Numbered from the stretch's first letter, positions 11,278 to 23,273 are shown. The stretch: DNA of 64,000 nucleotides from Corallium rubrum (GCA_964035015.1 OZ036004.1:14877419-14941418), one strand, 5' to 3'. Made by a program: numbers and translations. Notes: generated by a model not told the origin, from the sequence alone.

Positions 11278-11607
11278 CTTTTGCAGTTTTGGGTTTTGTT
11301 TATGAGATATTTTAGTTTGTTTGATATATAAATGTCACATGTTGTGACGTACACGTGCATAATAAGTTATCGATCGAAGAAGGTTATGTATCCGCTATTA
11401 CGAAATCACTTGAAATTCTACATGTTTCGTGTAGTGCGAGGAACACATGCACATGCTCGCTTCTTTCAAATGAAGTTTGGTTTGGCAATAACAACTATAT
11501 ATATAACCTTCTCCGATAAGTCAATATGCACGTGCACGTCACAACATGCGACATTTACATTTCAAACAAAATGAAACGAAGCAACAAATCCAAAAACTGC
11601 AAAAAAA
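11278..11607. mobile_element. MITE with ~85-bp terminal inverted repeats
   Basis: The left arm (TTTTGCAGTTTTGG ... CATGTTGTGACG) is mirrored by the right arm (CGTCACAACATG ... CAAAAACTGCAAAA). The arms meet near 11360 and 11525, around a central region of about 160 bp. No coding potential; the apparent ORF inside is not supported. Exact ends and target duplication are uncertain. Confidence 0.6.
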
Positions 11608-11609
11608 TG

Positions 11610-12425
11610 TTTTTTTGTTATTTCAAATAAGAGAAACTTATTTTTAATTACAAGTTTAAAAACATCTTATTCATTCATGTAAAGGTCTGCTGAGCCAGCC
11701 TGCATGATTACAGAATCATCCTCAGAGAAACATGAGCAAATTTTCACGATTTCTTGCACTGCTAAAGTGAACAGAAAAATTTCGGCTGACTCGAGCGGGA
11801 TTTAAACTCTACCTGTTGAGCTATCGAGCTATTCTGCATGGTTCACAGAATATTTCGCTTCCTCGTTCACTAATAACCGCTTGCAAAGTTATATTTTTAG
11901 TGCTTTCTTGTTTTAATAAACCACATTAAATGCATTGCCATGCCACGACATGACATTACATGACATCGCATAACAGAAAAAAATAACCTGGGGTGCAAAA
12001 CAATTGAACAAATTGGTTGATGTTCGAAAAGAATAGATACACTTTGCGATGTTCGTAAATTGATGAAACCTTAACGTGCCCATGAGATTAATTTTTTTGT
12101 ATGGTGGGTTTTTTTACATATTCTTAAAGAACATGGCATTCTTAATTAACTTGCTAAATTTCAAGCAATTCCGTGCGTGAGAAGTCGACTTTTTAGATGG
12201 TTTTTTACGAGGTTGTACGGCCGCCATTATTTGAATATGTTCCGGAAACCGCCACTACAAATCAACGGAAGTGACGTCAAAGACTCAACACCAAAACTTC
12301 CTCAGGCTAATCCCAATATGAAAATAAAGGCTCAGGGAAAACTTTGACTTGTCTTTTGTGCTTTCACAGCTATATTTTCATATATTTCGGCGCTGCGTAA
12401 TTAAAATATGCCCATCAGCTCGTTG
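11610..12425. other. No gene recognised
   Basis: AT-rich DNA with no coding signal. A short CATGACATTACATGACATCGCAT-like redundancy occurs near 11945. Confidence 0.4.
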
Positions 12426-12429
12426 TGTA

Positions 12430-14560
12430 GTGCAAGGGCACAGAATAGATACTCAACCAGAAGTCCAACTCCGTGTTGGCACCTTTGATGTAAGTGTCCT
12501 CGCGCATGTTGCCTCGGGCATCTATTTTTCCAGGGGGGCGAGGCCGACGTCAATGGCACGCTTGCCGAGTGACGTCACAGAACAGCAAATATCCGTGACT
12601 TTCCCGCACTTTCCTAGCAAGCGTCAGCTTCACCCTGCCCCCCCCCCCCCCCGGTCAGAGGTAGCTAATAAACAGTAATAACTTCCAAACGACGCATTGT
12701 TAAAATACAGCATGTATGTATGTTGTTAGAAATTTCATAAACTTTCATTTGATTGTATAGTTCAAGTTTCTGCATCATCTTCAACTTGTTAAAATATCTA
12801 TAAAATGATAAATCAATTGCAGCCATTTTTCTAGCAAGCTACTTCTTGGTTTCAGGCCTTACCCTCTGAAGCTGGGTTTCACAATTCTTAATTTCCCACC
12901 ATATTTTCTTATAGAAGAAAATGGCTTATAACTTCAAGACTACGCATTTTTGAAAGACAATGTGTAGGTATGTTGTTAACAATTTCATAAGCTTTCATTT
13001 GGTATATAGTTCACGTTTTTCCGTTATCTGTATTTTTTTTAAATGTTCAAAATGTTCGTACCAATTCTCGTCAATGTGAACTGAACTTCTCCCAAATGTT
13101 ATATAATTTTGAATATTGTTCGTAAAATACTTAACACAGAAGGTTGAGCTTTACATCAAACAGAAGATACTATAAAATTATATCTGTGGTAGAACTTTCA
13201 AGTTTCCAGCTTAACGGAAAGTATTTTTAAAAATAGGAAAACGTCCTATATTTTTGTCTGGCCTGGGTGAATTGGCGAAGTTTGTTTTTTCTTTTGCAGT
13301 TGTCATGTTTGCTATTTTATATAACTTTGCAACATGTTTGCTATTTTGTATGAACTTCGGATATGTTTTAAACAAATGCTTATTAAAAGATAAAGCTCTG
13401 CAAAAGTTTATAGTTTTCTAACTGAAGCAGAAAAGGTTTTAGGTGAACATTACTGAACATATTTTTGAACATATTTTTAAGAATATTGGAATATATAAAA
13501 TCTCATCTTCTAGTTTCTTGTTAATCTATAACTTTAAAACATAGTCAATCGAGATATGGTCTGGAAACTCAGCTAAAGTCTTTGGTCTATCTTTTTGTTC
13601 GCCTTTATGCATTTTTGTGCACGGTGCACGGTCACTGAACACATTGTATTTTAGTATAATGAACGAATTGTCCAATAGCAACGTTTCAGTTCAATCACTC
13701 AACCGTGGTATTTAAATATTAATAAACCTAAAACAAAGGATGTGCACGGTGTAAGGTACGGTTCAACATAAAATCACAGCTCATTATAGGCGCTTTGAAG
13801 TTTGCCGAGTTTCCAGACCATATATCTCGATTGACTACGTTTAAAAGAACCGTGTAAATTTATTTTACATCAAAAAGCAAAGCTTCATATTTTAATTAGC
13901 TTTTGTTTAAAACACATCCGAAGTCCGTACATACAGTATTTGCAAACTAGCAAACACCGCAACTGCAGAAGGAAAAACAAACTTCACAAATTCACCCAGG
14001 CCAGACAAAATGAAAAAAGTTTTCCTCTATACTTTTAAATACTTTCCGTCAAGCCAGAAACTTGAAATTTCTACCACAGATATAATTTTACAGTATCTTC
14101 TGTTTGATATAAAGCTCAATCTTCTGTGTTAAGTATTTTATGAACAATATTCAAAATTCTACAACATTTGGGAGAAGTTCCCTTCCCATTGACGAGCAAT
14201 GGTACGAACATTTTGAACATTTAAAAAAAATACAGATAACGAGAAAACATGAATTTTATACCAAATGAAAGCTTATTAAATTGTTAACAATATACGTACA
14301 CGATATCTTTCTCCAATGCGTACTTTAGAAGTTATTAGCCATTTTCCCAGCAAACTTTTGCGAATTCAGCAAATGGTACGCTTCCTGAGTGACGTCTAAA
14401 AACAACAATTTGGCAAGGAGGGGTAAGGGCATAGTCAATGGCACGCTTGCTGAGTGACGTCACAGTCTGACGAATCTCGCGCATGCGCATAAAAAATCGG
14501 ACAAGTTTTCACGGGAGTTGGACTTCTGGTTGAGAATCTATTCTGTGGCAAGGGTGAAGC
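12430..14560. mobile_element. Foldback element, copy 2, with nested MITE
   Basis: Outer inverted repeats share ACAGAATAGAT and CTCAACCAGAAGTCC (about 12440-12475 and, reversed, 14510-14545). Inner arms (about 12690-13290 and 13880-14345) are related to the 2568-3524 foldback element, sharing for example TGGTAGAACTTTCAAGTTTC. The direct sequence CAATGGCACGCTTGC appears at both 12553 and 14432. A palindromic MITE sits in the loop. No coding sequence. Confidence 0.6.
13540..13839. mobile_element. Palindromic MITE, copy 2, 7-bp target duplication
   Basis: Starts CATAGTCAATCGAG and ends with CTCGATTGACTACG. The 7 bases TTTAAAA flank it (13533-13539 and 13840-13846). Its sequence is the reverse of the copy at 7803-8104 with few differences, so the family was recently active. 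Confidence 0.85.
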
Positions 14561-14601
14561 AATTTTTCAAACATTAGCGCTGGGATCTCGTTGTATCGTG
14601 G

Positions 14602-14785
14602 TTGCGATTTGTTCGTACGCATCGAGCAAAGTTCAAGCTCAAAGACGTATTTGTTGTTTGTTCGCAACATTGCGAAGAAAAATGCTTCGATGGAATACAC
14701 ACGGAAGAACGTAGACGTAAACTTCTTCCATTTTCCGTCTCAACGATCTGGAAAGAAGAACTGCAAAAGCCATCGTCGACGAAAG
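14602..14785 (+). pseudogene. Partial THAP zinc-finger exon
   Basis: The frame reads RFVRTHRAKFK, then VVCSQHCEEKCFD, then RRRKLLPFSVSTIW, and stops at a GTAAGT donor after 14785. This follows the C-terminal half of a THAP DNA-binding domain: V-C-S-x-H-F near the second zinc ligand pair, an F a few residues on, and the L-x-P-x-A-V-P-x-I-F end motif. Here HF is HC and AVPTIF is SVSTIW. The N-terminal Cys pair is not seen upstream, where the foldback element ends, so the exon is probably truncated. THAP domains occur in P-element transposases and in cellular regulators; which applies here cannot be told. Confidence 0.5.
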
Positions 14786-15404
14786 GTAAGTTTTTACTTC
14801 TTTACGTATTATTGTATTTTCAAAATAATTATCAATATGTGTATTACAAAAGCTGTTGGACAACCGATCGATAAATCGATAATAGGAAACTTAAGTTCCC
14901 TTATTTTCAGGTCATCAGTGAATGCTGAATGCCGAAAGTACATGTACCTCGTCTTCGTATGGGAAACCCGAGCCTCCTTGAGCAGACGTTGTGAGGCGCT
15001 TCCGTCACTCCATTCCCTCACTAACGTCTGCTCAGATGAGCGATACATTCCTTTCTCGATTCTTGACCAGTCAGCGCGAGGCTCTTAAAATCGCGGAGCC
15101 GCCGAGCCCGAATATCGATGACTATAGGATTTTCAGTGGGAACAAGGATTGATTGTCTTGATAAGCTAGTAGAATTTTGAAACCAAGAACATCTAAGGCA
15201 TCTTCGTTCTGATTCATTGGGTTCCGTTGGTACGTTTCAAACTTCACCGGCGGCTTTAATACGGCTACTCCCTAATATCCTCGACTCCTGGTCATTTTAC
15301 GCTCTTTTATACATCTTTGCGGCAAGGTAAATGCTTCTTTAAGGGCCTGTTTATACGGTGGCGAGTTACTCGGTCAACCGAGTTACCCAGTTTGTATATT
15401 AGAA

Positions 15405-15603
15405 GTATTGGGCATTTCACTCGATTACATAGCATGTTCTAGGGATTTTTAGTGAATGAAAATTCGAGTGTGGAATATATAAATTTTAAGACCAAACCGG
15501 GACCAGTTGCGAAAAATGCAACTACGCAGGCCTTCCGGCAGGAATTGAACCCACGACCTTGCGATTCTAGTGCAATGCTCTGACCACTGAGCCACGGAGG
15601 CCG
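15405..15603 (-). repeat. tRNA-derived SINE
   Basis: On the minus strand the head starts near 15603. It has an A-box-like TGGCTCAGTGGTCAGAGC and a B box GGTTCAATTCC, spaced as in tRNA promoters, followed by a non-tRNA body and an AT-rich tail. The tail (ACTCGATTACATAGCATG on the plus strand) recurs at 32300-32345 and in part at 22325-22385, so the family has other copies here. Confidence 0.75.
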
Positions 15604-15950
15604 TTGCCGAGAGCTACTTACCTGGCGGGTTGTAATATGTGAGATGATTCTCATCAACAAAAGTGTCACGAAGTAACGAATATAGAAAATTCATTCCGCT
15701 ATGCCGAGTTACTTGGGTAAAAGTGTTTATATGAGGAAATGTTTTTATTTCATATGTACTGAAATTTCCTCATCATAATTGCAGTGAGTAAAAATCATAC
15801 TGGGTTCAGGCTTAACCAATAAAAAACGCTAACGATAAATTTTCACTGTGAAGAAACATCGTTCGTCGAATCAGCAACGTGAACGATGATATTTCACTGG
15901 TGCACAGGAGTTACGTCATAATCAGTTCTTCAGTTTTTGTTTTGAGAAAA

Positions 15951-16330
15951 ATGGCCGAAGCCGGCGAACGCCAGTTTGTTTCTGATTCATGCTCTGTTGA
16001 ACAGTTCATTTTGTGTCAAGAAAACAGAAATACTCTACAGAAAACTCAACGAGATGTAACCTTGCTGGAAAGCTTCTTGAGAACAAAGAGCGAGGAAAGG
16101 AAAATTGAAAATATTCCCTCTATGGAGCTCAACGAATACATCTGTTCGCACTAAAGATGGCAACGAATACGAGCCAACTTCGCTTCGAGGTCTTCTGGCC
16201 ATCTTCGAACGACATTCCACCGACACATATCGCACAACTATCTGGCCACAAGAACTTGAAGAGCATAGAAAACTAGAGTAGTGTGTCGACGAAACAGCAA
16301 ATGCACATGTCAAAACTATTAAGTGGTGTA
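15951..16330 (+). pseudogene. KIAA1958/Crypton-like recombinase N-terminal fragment
   Basis: ATG 15951 opens MAEAGERQFVSDSC and runs through SIPSMELNEYI-type sequence (about 16110-16140). It meets TAA at 16152 and then, in another frame, reads RTKDGNEYEPTSLRGLLA and FERHS. The order (linker, L-N-x-Y, then T-K-D-G-x-x-Y-x-P-x-S-L) is that of the N-terminal core-binding region of Crypton-derived proteins such as KIAA1958 and ZMYM/QRICH1 (DUF3504 group). About two codons are lost between EYI and RTKDG. The fragment ends at the transposon target duplication; the catalytic domain is absent, so it was already deleted or decayed. Confidence 0.6.
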
Positions 16331-16339
16331 GTGGCCGGA

Positions 16340-19300
16340 AACAAGGGTGAATTTCGTTTTCGACCAATCAGCGCATTTGTTTACGTTTTGGCTCTAAGCC
16401 AATCAGAATGCGTAAATGTTGTTTACTTCCGGTTACAATATGAATTTCAATGCAAAAAATAGGGTCTTAAATAAAGCCTTGGGGGGGTCAGGATTTTATT
16501 TGTTTTTATTGAATTTAACTGAATCAAGTAAAATATAAAATTTTCGAAAAATCTGCCGCTGGGATTTGTGTTTAATGGCGTAGTTTTAAAATTACTGGCA
16601 TTCGAACAACGGCGCACGCAAGCAGACAACGTAAAATTCATTTTCGGCGACCAAGCATACAGTATATTGTTTTTAAAAGTTTCCCTCAAATGAGAATTAT
16701 TCTGAAACTAAGAAACTTTAAAAACGTGTTAGCAGTCCAATATAAATATTCAATACAACTGTCAGTGCGTACATACTATCTTAGACTTAGTGTGTTCTAC
16801 ATAACACAAGCTACGATGTACCACATTCGAAAATAATTCTCCTCTTGCAAACTTAACTGGTCATGACCCTCCTCTTTGACTTTGTAAACGATAAATGTGA
16901 TGTTTTCTGTCTTCTAAGTTTTGCAACAGCCAATCAAATCAATCAAAGCAATTCGCGCCAAAAACTAAACTTTTAATAGCCTCAACTTGTTTTCCATTTT
17001 CGAACACAATTTCTCAACAAGACAACAGCTTTTTTCAGAGCTAAAATGCCTAAATATCCCAGAGCGTGTAATAATCGTCACTTTCACGAAAAGTGGAGAA
17101 GTGGTGAAAATGTAAATGGCATTAACCTTCGTAGGAATGGTTTGTCGGATTTGGCAAACACGTTTGAAAAATGTTTAATGGAAGAACATGGAATCAAGTC
17201 ACCAACAGTGACAAACGTTTGCAGTGATTGTCTCCAAAAATACCTTCAAAAGCGAGTTTTCACAAAATACTTGAAAACAAATAATGCAAAAACAATAGAA
17301 ACCAAGGTAAAAAATATTTGCAAACCAATTTATTTATTTATTATTTATCAGTTATTGATTCGCCCATATATACAAAATTAAAGTGGTTTTCGTTTACAAA
17401 TTAAATACAATCTAGTGATAGGGCTAGAGGTCTATTGAAACCTTTACAGGCTTTTTGTTAAAGACCCCTAGTTTTAAAAAGTTTTGTTCCTGCTTAAAAC
17501 AGTTCACTAATCAGAAAATACATTGTTATAGTTGTTATACTACAGAGATTTGATAAATTGAAAGATTGATAAGTATTATACTAAAAAAGAGGAAGAATAC
17601 ATTACAATAAATATATATTAACTATTTTTGTTATGCCAACCTTTATTATCTTAACAACAGTAGCATGCTGGCAGGGAGGGGGGGGGGGGTGCCCCCCCAT
17701 GGATTTTCAGAGGGTGCAAAAGCTTAGAGGGCATCAAAATTGTGTGACATAAAACAAAAATGGTCAATTATACATACAAAACCATCAAACCTTGCCCCTC
17801 CCCCTGTTGACACATATTTTGGAAAATTTATATTGAGGGGTGCAAAATTTTCAGGTGGCCATCATTGCCGAATAGGAGCCAGCATGCCACTGGTTGGCAA
17901 AACTGCTGACACTGATTTTTTGGAATATTCCAAATAATAACCAAGCTGGTCTTCAACAAGGCTTGGAAATCCAAAGAAATGCAATCAATTTTCTGTCTCA
18001 AATTGTCTAAGCAAAATAGTTCAACAATGTGGTTAGACAGGTTAGAAATGTTAATAGCTTAAATTAATAATTAATTACAGTAATTATATTAATAATTAAC
18101 TAAACCTTTATTAATTTCTGTCATATTTGCTACTTATGTGGTAAAATGTTGTCATAACAGTTACTGAAGGGTACTGTATATATTGTTCAAATTAGCTTCG
18201 AGTATTACTGCAAAATCCAAGACACAAGAAGGATGATAAAGCACCAGTTGTCCAGGTCGAAAATGATACTGCAGTGCTCATTGGCCAAGATGAAGTTGTT
18301 ACTGTTGAAAATTATGACACCAGCCCTCCTGTTGTTCTTGGTTCACCTGCAATAGATGTAGGAAATACAAGTTCGATAATTGTTACTGATAGTCAGAACA
18401 CTCAGAGAAAAGCAGTCAAGATAGCCAATCAACAATCACCTTAAGCAGCCCAAGTCAAAAGCTCCTTGATGATTTTGAACAGACTGACCATGCAGGAACA
18501 AGTAAAACCTACCATGAGAAAGAGGTCCAAACAGATGAAAGTATTTTTATTTCCAAGGATGAGTATAAGGAACTACGTCAACAGGCATCATCATCTGTTG
18601 GTGACTTTAAGAATGATCTGGACAAATTATGTTTCTATTTTTCAAGTGTTTTCAACCAATGTCCGGAAGTGAATCCCAGTGAATTTGAAAAAATTTGCAA
18701 GCAAGTTGGTGCTGAAAAGCTGTTTAAAGTTTTGCTTAATGTAATAAGCTCGGACAGAATGTCGGATGAAAGAAAACATCTTGCCATTTCGCACAATGGT
18801 GGTGATATACATTATGATGTACTCACATTCGCAAAGAGCTAACTGGTTCCAGATAACGCTTTCTAGAACACTCTAGCAATTTGGTATAAGCGACCGAGGC
18901 TTGGCGTCCCTAAGGAATCTTGGAGTGGCAGCACATCCTCGTACGGTCAAGGCTGCAACGCAATCATCTGCCGCTTTACATTTAGATAATGTTGCCAGTT
19001 TCTTTCAAGAAGTAGTGGAAAATGAACATTTTCTTGTGTTCTGCATAGATGACTATCATAACATTCACACAAAGCATCGTCCTGAAGCAAAAACACAAAC
19101 ACAAGCAGTTCATATGAGCACATTGTTAGTAAAAGTGTTCCCAAATGTTAAAGCCATCTCGAAGGAAGGTCTTCACACACCTTTGTTACCTCCTACTCCA
19201 GTTCAGCCTGAACATTTGTCTCAACAAATTGGTAGCAATATGGCTGGTCTATCACAGAGCTATGCCACAAATATGCCAGACTGGGTGCTAGTCAAGTACT

Positions 19301-20889
19301 TTGACCCTGAAGCTGAGCGACACAGGCTCCTGTTACACAACTACCAGCAAACAGAAATACAGAAAATGAGATGCATGGAAAACACCAAATTAATTGACAG
19401 CCTCCATTTGCCTTTGAAATCATACAAAGATCTCCTCACTGTATTTAAGCACATGCTTTCCAATGGTTTGGAAATCTACCTCAGCAATTTTCTGGCTCCG
19501 TTCATGGGGGCCTGGCCTACACAGTTCTTCATGCGACAACTGGTTTATAATTTGGCTAAAGTTTCTTTACCTACCGTTTGTCAGAATGTTGTGCCACTGA
19601 TAGGTCCCTTGCATATTTCCTTAAATTCACGGGAGTGTGTCCTGAAGCATTTCCATCCCATTTTTGCAGAGCTGTATTCCCTCCTGTTTGGAAAAAAGGC
19701 AAAATTAGCAAAGAAGCCGCAGCCATGGAGAGTGTCCCTATTACTCGAGGTCCTATATGGTGGCTGGACACTTGTTCGAGAAAGCACTCTGTCAGTTTTC
19801 TGCCACTGTAAAGAAATTGAGTTCCTTACCCTTCTCAACCTTGTTGATAATTACGTGCCACTTGTGTTAAGCATCTACTCTATTGTGTTTAAATGTAACG
19901 ACTATGATTTATATTGCAAGTCTATGTTGCGCTGTTGGGTTATGTTCATGGTGTTCCAAAGGCGTCATTATGACAAGGCGCTGTTGGTAGTTCTGTCAAC
20001 ATTCATGTATTGGCAAGAGAACAACCATCCTATGTACCACACACTTCGTCAAACATTGGTGGCCTTCGATGAGTACCCAGTTGAAAATTTCCACTCTGTA
20101 CTGCGAGCAAGAACAAATGCCACTGACAATGCTGAGCAAATCAGTCTAAAGGCAAAGGAGATTGATGCATGTAAGCAAGAACTGCATTCATTTAAGTCAA
20201 TGTTTGTGCCACGAAAGAAGTTCAATTTCAGCAGGAAAACAATAACAAAATTGAAAACGGGAAACAACACTGTCATAAATTTCACCGTAGCATCTTCTAA
20301 TGAAACAAACGACACGAGCGATCAGGACACGAGCGATGATGATAGCGAGTCGAGCGACGACGAAGACATTGACGACTTCAATGAACAATCCACCAACGAC
20401 GAACGCGCCACTGGAGGTCTTATCTCAAGAATTGCTTCTTGGCAACATGTTCAGCAACCCCCATTAAACTGCGATATCGTGAGTCATATTTTATTGTTTT
20501 TAAATGTTCTATAGCAACAAATATGGTCATCATATGTCAATACAATACGACACGTTATGTCTATTTTTGGCCACTTATATTTTTACATGTACACGCGTGT
20601 CTGCTTGCGTGCGCCGTTGTTCGAATGCCAGTAATTTTAAAACTACGCCATTAAACACAAATCCCAGCGGCAAATTTTTCGAAAATTTTATATTTTACTT
20701 GATTCAGTTAAATTCAATAAAAACAAATAAAAATCCTGACCCCCCCCCAAGGCTTTATTTAAGACCCTATTTTTCGCATTGAAATTCATATTGTAACCGG
20801 AAGTAAACAACATTTACGCATTCTGATTGGCTTAGAGTCAAAACGTAAACAAATGCGCTGATTGGTTGAAAACGAAATCCACCCTTGTT
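16340..20889 (+). mobile_element. DNA transposon, ~295-bp TIRs, 9-bp target duplication
   Basis: Left TIR 16340-16635 and right TIR 20598-20889 are near-perfect reverse complements starting AACAAGGGTG. GTGGCCGGA flanks both sides (16331-16339 and 20890-20898). Each TIR carries two CCAAT motifs and a poly-G/poly-C tract. It encodes one spliced gene on the plus strand and sits within a KIAA1958-like gene remnant. A target duplication of 8-10 bp with long TIRs is known for Mutator-like and some other DDE elements. Confidence 0.85.
17046..20514 (+). pseudogene. Transposase-like gene (DUF6589-like), disabled
   Basis: Exon 1 (17046-17306) reads MPKYPRACNNRHFHEKW with cysteines later on (NVCSDCLQK) and ends at AAG|GTAAAA. 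The next exon (about 18200-18830) is acidic and needs one frameshift near 18442. The long exon ends near 20478 at GATATC|GTGAGT or reads on to 20514. It is open from just after an in-frame TAG at about 18873, upstream of which WFQITLSRTL is still readable. Landmarks in the long exon: FCIDDYHNIHT at about residue 47 (candidate first catalytic acid), WVLVKYFDPEAERH, FDEYPVENFHSVLRART near residue 395, and an acidic D/S/E tail. The ENFHS-x-LR form recalls animal and fungal DUF6589-type transposon proteins; the assignment is by memory of pattern only. The stop and frameshift suggest an inactive copy. Confidence 0.55.
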
Positions 20890-20897
20890 GTGGCCGG

Positions 20898-21109
20898 AAC
20901 CTCATCCAGTCAGTCTGTTCAACCGGTGACTCCCAGAATACTGGTAAACAAGCTATGGCATTATTTAGTGGAGCAGTCATCCAAGGCGGTAATTTTTCCA
21001 TCAATATAAATACACTTAATCAGTCCCCAATGCTTTCAACTAATCCCGCCACAAAGCAAACATGGAAGCAATTCAGGCCTTTGCATATAGCGACTCTGAT
21101 GATGAGTAA
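20898..21109 (+). pseudogene. KIAA1958/Crypton-like recombinase C-terminal fragment
   Basis: Right of the transposon, the sequence reads STGDSQNTGKQAMALFSGAV then GGNFSININTLNQSP in one frame and ends in AFAYSDSDDE before TAA 21107. It looks like the C-terminus of the protein whose N-terminal part lies at 15951-16330. The transposon split the remnant; the missing centre was lost separately. Confidence 0.5.
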
Positions 21110-21565
21110 AAGTGACTTGTTTAAACTTGTTGATGCTCCTTTACCGTTATATTTGTTAGTTGGCATTTCCTATTTCTAAAAGTTATCTCAGTTCAGTGTT
21201 TCATAATATAAATAATATATAATATTGGCTTGTTTGGTAGTCTGAACAATTCAGATATAAATTATTACAGTCTGAGCGTATATTTCAACTTTAAATTACT
21301 TTCGCACGTATCTTTTATAATTTTTGTTTATATTTGCTAATTTGTAATCAACTTATGCCAAACACAAAATGTTTCAGTACTGTTGTTTTATTTAAAAAAA
21401 CTAAATTCTATCACAGTTTTTTTAGTCGTTAAACTTGAAAGACGCTATATAATCTTGTTTTGATTTTTGAAGTCACCTAAATGGCTTCTCTGTTCGAAAA
21501 CAACCGGCCGATGATGTTTTACTTTCTTTGATGAGTAAATTTCAGTTACCTATGAAATAAACAAA

Positions 21566-21713
21566 TAACATCATGGCAAATGCTTCGTACGATTTTTATT
21601 CACTCGTTTTTGCGTATCATAAAACGAACGAGCGAGGTACCTCGCTCGTTCGTTTTATGATACTTCACAACTCGTGAATAAAAATCGTTCGCAAGCATTT
21701 ACCATGAAGTAAT
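21566..21713. repeat. Perfect-centre hairpin (short palindromic MITE)
   Basis: AACGAACGAGCGAGG is joined tail to tail with its complement around 21636 (GGTACC centre). The arms extend outwards imperfectly through ATTTTTATTCAC and AAATGCTT to CATGG/CCATG at the ends. RNA or single-stranded DNA from here would fold tightly. No coding capacity. Confidence 0.7.
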
Positions 21714-21899
21714 CTCTATATCCCACCTCGCCGAGATCCCGGCTGCCAGTGCCTAGTTCTACCCGTCTGTCTCATATAAACACTGCGGTGGAAAAACAGT
21801 GACCGGGAACTCGCCATGTGCCAAGTAATAACTCGACTGGCCGGGTAATTTTATAACTCGCCTCCATATAAAAAGGTCCTTAGTTCCTCATTTTATTGC

Positions 21900-22320
21900 C
21901 TTCAAATTATTTTCAACACTGGAAAATCGTTTTAGTTCGTGAAAACGGTAGCTACCCACATATAAACTAAAGCGACGAAACTGTATTCAGTCGCTCAAGC
22001 AAAACAATTCTTTTTATTCCGTTCTCTTAAAACGTCGCACTTAAATAATCGCATCCCAACAAAATGTTCAAAGAGATACAAAAGGAACAGGGAATTGAAA
22101 GCACTTCTTTTTTTTTAACGCTGTCTTAATAACTTATGCATTGCGTGGTTCGACAAGGCAGAGTTGCCAGAGATTTATGAATTTAGTTCGACAAGGCAGA
22201 AGATATTCGATTGAAACGGAGTCGGATTTCGGCCGCTTTCCAAATTGAATAAAGTTTAATTCAAACGTTGCATTAAAATAAATTGAATCGGGACAGAAGT
22301 GCGACGTTTGAAACGGGCCT
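21900..22320. other. No gene recognised
   Basis: AT-rich sequence with GACAAGGCAGA repeated twice (about 22152 and 22192). No coding signal. Confidence 0.4.
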
Positions 22321-22324
22321 TATT

Positions 22325-22385
22325 ATACGTGTTCTAAGGATTTTGGGTGAAGGAAAATTCGAGTGTAGAATGTATATATTTTAAG
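22325..22385 (-). repeat. SINE tail fragment
   Basis: GTTCTAAGGATTTTGGGTGAA and AAAATTCGAGTGTAGAATGTAT resemble the plus-strand tail of the 15405-15603 SINE. No head is present. Confidence 0.45.
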
Positions 22386-22839
22386 ACCTTTAAGAATGTA
22401 TATATTTTAAGTATAAGATTAGAAAAATTTTCTTGACAGGATAGTATGTATATACATGCAGTAATTATACATACCGGTATGTATATACTGTATATATTAT
22501 GTAACTTATATACTTCAACAAAATCTTTTATGACCACACAAGTATTTGTATAGAGAATAACACATGAATGTGCAAAAAATATGATATTTATTTCGAGTGT
22601 TGACCAGGATATCTCACGAGTGAGCAAAGCGAAAGGGTGAGATTTTATCATTGTACATGTATATCTGTTCAACACAAGAAATAATTTTCATATTTCCAAA
22701 CATCCATGTATTGTTCTATTTATTATATAAAAAATAGTCCTATTGCCCCACAAAAATAGAGCAGTATTCATAATAATCGACACATGTGAGATTATCATGA
22801 ATAAAATTAATCGCACATGTGGCTAACGTGAGATAATCA

Positions 22840-22872
22840 ATTTTATTACTGGGTAATCAGGGTAAATAAAGA

Positions 22873-22953
<81 letters not shown>
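22840..22953 (+). repeat. (ATT)n tail of a LINE 3' end
   Basis: GGGTAAATAAAGATTTT followed by about 26 ATT units. An AATAAA then a short repeat tail is how many CR1/L2-type LINEs end; the LINE body is not preserved upstream. Confidence 0.55.
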
Positions 22954-22955
<2 letters not shown>

Positions 22956-23046
22956 TTTATATAATAAATTGTATTTAAATTCCAAGACAACGGAGATTAT
23001 TACTAACCAGTTTTCGACGCTCTCTTCCCCAGAAAACCTACTCCAA

Positions 23047-23100
23047 AGCGTTTCTTCTTCTTCTTCTTCTTCTTCTTCTTGTTCTTCTTGTTCTTCTTGT

Positions 23101-23180
<80 letters not shown>

Positions 23181-23242
23181 TTCTTCTTCTTCTTCTTCTT
23201 CTTCTTCTTCTTCTTCTTCTTCTTCTTCTTCTTCTTCTTCTT

Positions 23243-23273
<31 letters not shown>

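Larger units (their letters stand above)
15341..21885. mobile_element. Possible large TIR-flanked region
   Basis: The left motif GCCTGTTTATACGG-TGGCGAGTTA (about 15345-15370) is matched in reverse near 21855-21885 (TAACTCGCCTCCATATAAA). The block between holds a SINE, the broken KIAA1958-like gene and the 4.55-kb transposon. No clean target duplication was found, so the ends are tentative. Confidence 0.3.

Noticed and set aside
15535-15603. A functional tRNA gene
   Set aside because: Box A and B are present but the acceptor arm and anticodon loop do not form a proper cloverleaf and a SINE body follows.
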